This document shows, in pieces, positions 61,464 through 64,000 of a DNA stretch of 64,000 nucleotides. The DNA comes from JALOLV01 sp046295175. GTDB lineage: Bacteria > Bacteroidota > Bacteroidia > Cytophagales > Spirosomataceae. Every line of letters starts with the position of its first letter. Positions within the stretch are counted from its first letter, which is position 1. Where the stretch lies: the NCBI GenBank assembly GCA_046295175.1, contig JBKBNY010000003.1, forward strand, positions 124,001-188,000, in the 5' to 3' direction. Under the pieces are notes generated by a model. It was not told the origin of the DNA. It saw only the letters and a list, made by a program, of their open reading frames with translations, and searched no databases. The position numbers and the translations under genes were made by a program.

Positions 61464-63473
61464 TTAGGTTTGACAAATTTGAAAATCTCTTCCTATTTTG
61501 GTGTGTTCTATGATTCTGTGTTCTTGCATGAATCGGATATAATTTTTAGCCATTCGGTCGGTTACGCCCATCTCTTCGGCTAAGTGTTTCATTAGTTCAG
61601 AATAAGTGACCTTTTCTTTTTCTCGAAATAAATCTTGGGCGATTTTAGTGAGGTCATCAATTTTACGTTGGAGCTTATGTTCTTTCGGCTTCTCACCGAT
61701 ATGGACATGATAGCCTTTTTGTTTGTCCCATGCAAATTGAATGAGTGGTACATCGAGTGGGCTTCCTGAGCGTACTTTTAGTGCTTTGATACAACTTATG
61801 TCGGTGTTTTCATCTTTCTCGATGCAGAGGATTCCTGCTGATTTACGTTGAAGTTCTGAGCCGAGGTGTCCACGGAGTTTGACACCGCTTGGCACTAAAT
61901 GAAGCACGCAAATAATACAGGTTTGATAGATACCAGCCATTCGGTGTAGTTCTTCGATTAGATTTACGCTTTCTCTTTCATCGTTTAAGCTGCCGATTAA
62001 ATCGCCTATTCCGTCAATGACAACTGCATGTACTCCGTTGAATTGGTGGTGAAACTTATCTACGGATTGCAAAATTACATTCATACGCTCTCGGCGACTG
62101 AGGTTGATGAGGCAATAAGCTTTAAACCATTCGGGTGGGGTATCCATTTCACATCTTTGAAGGATATAGTTGAGGTTACGGTAAAGTTGGTCTTCGGACT
62201 GCTCGGTGTCGAAATACAATAAAGCTTTTCCGGTATCATTTGCTTGAACGGTAGTACCTAAACTATCTACTTTTTGCCCTGGTTTTGTTATGGCTCCTGC
62301 AATGATACCACCAAGGAAATTTGATTTGCCAGAACCTTCGTTACCAGTGATTCCGAGGAGATTCCCTTGGCTACCAATTGTAACCCCCGAGATAGTTATT
62401 AGCGGCTTGGGAATTTTGGGTGGTTTTTTGAAATCTATTTCGCAGGATTTTAACATAGCGAAGGTTTGAGCGTAGAGGTTTTCTAAGAGTTGATTGAATA
62501 GCCTCTTGAGGTCATCGGATGTATTACCTAACCTGAAAAAGTCGGAGATGTCTTTTTCTGTTTTTGTACCTGCAAGTGGGAGTAGGAGTACTTTTATGTC
62601 GATATTTTTAAGTTTCTGCTGATGGTGGGTTACGGCATCTAAGCCAGCTTGGTCGGTATCAAACAGTAAGACAATGTGGCGAAAACGATAGGTAAGTTTT
62701 TTGATGATGTCTTCGGGTATATGTGCATTTTCGGAGTTGAAACAGATGGCATTGAAGCCATGAACTGCCAAACTGATGACGTCTTTTTCACCTCCGGTGA
62801 TGAATAGTACATCTCCACGGGGTGGGAGGTGGTCTAAGCCAAAGACATAGTTATCTGATTTTTCACCCAGAAATATAAACCTCAGTTTTGAATATGGACG
62901 ATATACCTTTATGAATTGTTTTTGTTGATACCCAAAAATTGGTTCATTGGGTGTAGATTGAAATGAATACGTTTGGTTGCTTTTGTTTGTAGCTTTGAAT
63001 TCTTGTATCGAAACGACTTTATATGTTTCAAGATGTTTTTTTGTAATACGGTACTGGCCCCAAAATGATAGTTCTTCTTCGGAAAAATCTTTCAGGGTAA
63101 TATGATTAATTGTATTCGATGACATGTTTTGATTTACATTAGGTATTTTTGGGGTTGCTTTTAGAGAGGTGTGTTGTAAAAACATTTCATCTTCGATGGT
63201 TTTTAGTACTTCTTGGAATCCTCCTTTACTATTTATATCAATTTGTTTAATTGTAGCAACAAGAGTGAAGCAATCACCGTTGAATCGGTTATCCCCGAAA
63301 TCTTTGATTTTATAAGTGCCAGATTTTTTATCGAAGTAGATATTGCAAGATGCTTTCGTATCATGATAAAATGGGTTTAGGAAGTTTATACCAATTTTAA
63401 AGTTTATAGGGATGAAATGTTTGAACACAGCAAGTCCTGCCTGAGTAGCACTCAAGATTTCGTCTTTACTCAT
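61464..63473 (-). CDS. Primase/helicase of a mobile element (CHC2-Toprim-RecA-like)
   Basis: The chosen start is the ATG at 63,473 (MSKDEILSATQAGLAVFKHF), which matches the usual beginning of this family; a GTG at 63,515 would add 14 residues but lies in the loop of a hairpin. The N-terminal part resembles a CHC2 primase zinc domain (FLNPFYHDTKASCNIYFDKK). A Toprim domain follows (VLFITGGEKDVISLAVHG...VLLFDTDQAGLDAV). The C-terminal half has a RecA/RepA-like ATPase: Walker A GITGNEGSGKSNFLGG and Walker B VHAVVIDGIGDLIG, then a winged-helix tail. This type replicates or mobilises integrative elements of Bacteroidota. Confidence 0.8.
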   Translation of the reverse strand: MSKDEILSATQAGLAVFKHFIPINFKIGINFLNPFYHDTKASCNIYFDKKSGTYKIKDFGDNRFNGDCFTLVATIKQIDINSKGGFQEVLKTIEDEMFLQHTSLKATPKIPNVNQNMSSNTINHITLKDFSEEELSFWGQYRITKKHLETYKVVSIQEFKATNKSNQTYSFQSTPNEPIFGYQQKQFIKVYRPYSKLRFIFLGEKSDNYVFGLDHLPPRGDVLFITGGEKDVISLAVHGFNAICFNSENAHIPEDIIKKLTYRFRHIVLLFDTDQAGLDAVTHHQQKLKNIDIKVLLLPLAGTKTEKDISDFFRLGNTSDDLKRLFNQLLENLYAQTFAMLKSCEIDFKKPPKIPKPLITISGVTIGSQGNLLGITGNEGSGKSNFLGGIIAGAITKPGQKVDSLGTTVQANDTGKALLYFDTEQSEDQLYRNLNYILQRCEMDTPPEWFKAYCLINLSRRERMNVILQSVDKFHHQFNGVHAVVIDGIGDLIGSLNDERESVNLIEELHRMAGIYQTCIICVLHLVPSGVKLRGHLGSELQRKSAGILCIEKDENTDISCIKALKVRSGSPLDVPLIQFAWDKQKGYHVHIGEKPKEHKLQRKIDDLTKIAQDLFREKEKVTYSELMKHLAEEMGVTDRMAKNYIRFMQEHRIIEHTKIGRDFQICQT

Positions 63474-63501
63474 ACGATTTTTTGGAATTTGTAATGAAAT
63501 T

Positions 63502-63531
63502 AATCTCCTACTCACAAAGAAGCAGGAGATT
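63502..63531. promoter_or_regulatory. Hairpin upstream of the primase/helicase gene
   Basis: AATCTCCT (63,502-63,509) pairs perfectly with AGGAGATT (63,524-63,531); on the plus strand T residues follow. It lies between the minus-strand primase gene and the helix-turn-helix gene. It may be an attenuator or a terminator between the two genes. Confidence 0.55.
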
Positions 63532-63580
63532 TTTTATTATTTACTTTTGATGGGTTACGAAGTGAGTTTGTAGATATTGA

Positions 63581-63850
63581 TTAGGCTCTGACTTTACCTT
63601 TATCAATCATCTTTTTGATGTCTTCTGAATCGTAGAAGATTTTACCCCCCAGTTTAGTATATGGTAACTGACCGGAAACACGTAGGTGTTGGAGAGTGCC
63701 GGGTGAGATATTTAGTAATTTACGTACTTCATATGACTGAAGATACTTGGATGGAGATTGTGGGTTTTCTTTGAGTGTCTTTTTTAGTTCAGCTAAAAGC
63801 TCTGATTTAAATTGTTGCAAGTCTTCTTTTGTCAGGATTTCTACTGCCAT
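63581..63850 (-). CDS. Helix-turn-helix (HTH_17/excisionase-like) protein
   Basis: An 89-aa protein with a charged coiled N-terminus (LQQFKSELLAELKKTL) and a MerR/excisionase-type helix-turn-helix: SYEVRKLLNISPGTLQHLRV, LPYTKLGGKIFYDSEDIKKM. It precedes the primase/helicase gene in the same direction. Such proteins are common partners of replication/excision functions of integrative elements in Bacteroidota. No integrase is visible; it may lie to the right. Confidence 0.75.
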   Translation of the reverse strand: MAVEILTKEDLQQFKSELLAELKKTLKENPQSPSKYLQSYEVRKLLNISPGTLQHLRVSGQLPYTKLGGKIFYDSEDIKKMIDKGKVRA

Positions 63851-64000
63851 AAGTGATTATAATTGATTGGTGAATAAGTTATTGTATTTTGGTCATGCAA
63901 ATTTCACCACTACATCAATTTTGATTTCAGAATTTAATTAAGATTACATCAACATTTTTTTTGGAATAATTTATTCGTAAATAGTTTATTTTAATCACTT

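Overview
The window looks like chromosome (or a large element) of an AT-rich Bacteroidota bacterium, most likely a cytophagal/Spirosomaceae-type organism. This rests on protein style: RT-linked type III CRISPR genes, DUF5675, DUF932, a ThuA-like secreted protein, helix-turn-helix proteins typical of Bacteroidota mobile elements, and signal peptides ending in AQ. No rRNA or tRNA gene was seen. Family names are from memory of the families, not from a search.

Region 1 (1-21,522) is the adaptation end of a type I-B CRISPR-Cas locus: the 3' end of a probable cas3, then cas4, cas1, cas2, a ~200-bp leader, and an 18.7-kb array of 30-bp repeats (about 284 copies by length and period). Repeats are uniform next to the leader and decay at the far end, so new spacers enter beside cas2.

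Region 2 (21,600-24,850) is a small accessory patch: secreted nuclease, DUF5675 protein, two tiny membrane proteins, an XRE regulator broken by a stop codon, and an N-terminal remnant of an SRAP (YedK/HMCES-like) gene.

Region 3 (25,026-45,310) is a complete, signalling-type III CRISPR system. A PAS/HTH regulator is divergent from an operon of cas10 (no HD domain, GGDD intact), a single Cas7-like RAMP, a Csx10-like protein, a double RAMP, a small type III-associated protein, an 816-aa RAMP with a helical tail, csx3 (ring nuclease), an unknown two-helix membrane protein, cas6, a stand-alone reverse transcriptase, cas1 and cas2. A 77-repeat array of 36-bp repeats follows, then a Card1/Can2-like CARF nuclease. 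The logic is target RNA binding, cyclic oligoadenylate from Cas10, nuclease activation (Card1/Can2), and signal removal by Csx3. The RT next to Cas1 suggests spacers can be taken from RNA. 59 of 76 spacers in this array begin with A.

Region 4 (45,739-53,246) is mobile-element-like: two tail/collagen-like hypothetical genes, then a reverse-strand operon with a RecE/PDDEXK nuclease and DUF932 protein, separated by REP-like hairpins. It is flanked by two homologous, apparently structured noncoding regions (48.1-48.8 kb and 52.4-52.8 kb). A tandem pair of ~155-nt RNA motifs (52,943-53,246) shows clear compensatory base changes. These RNAs are the best candidates for undescribed elements in the window.

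Region 5 (53,247-64,000) holds a beta-helix/GH16 secreted protein, a second SRAP remnant, xseB-xseA, two envelope proteins, a ThuA-like protein, a large nested palindrome, and a primase/helicase plus helix-turn-helix pair typical of integrative elements. There is one 100-N assembly gap (42,896-42,995) inside the second CRISPR array.
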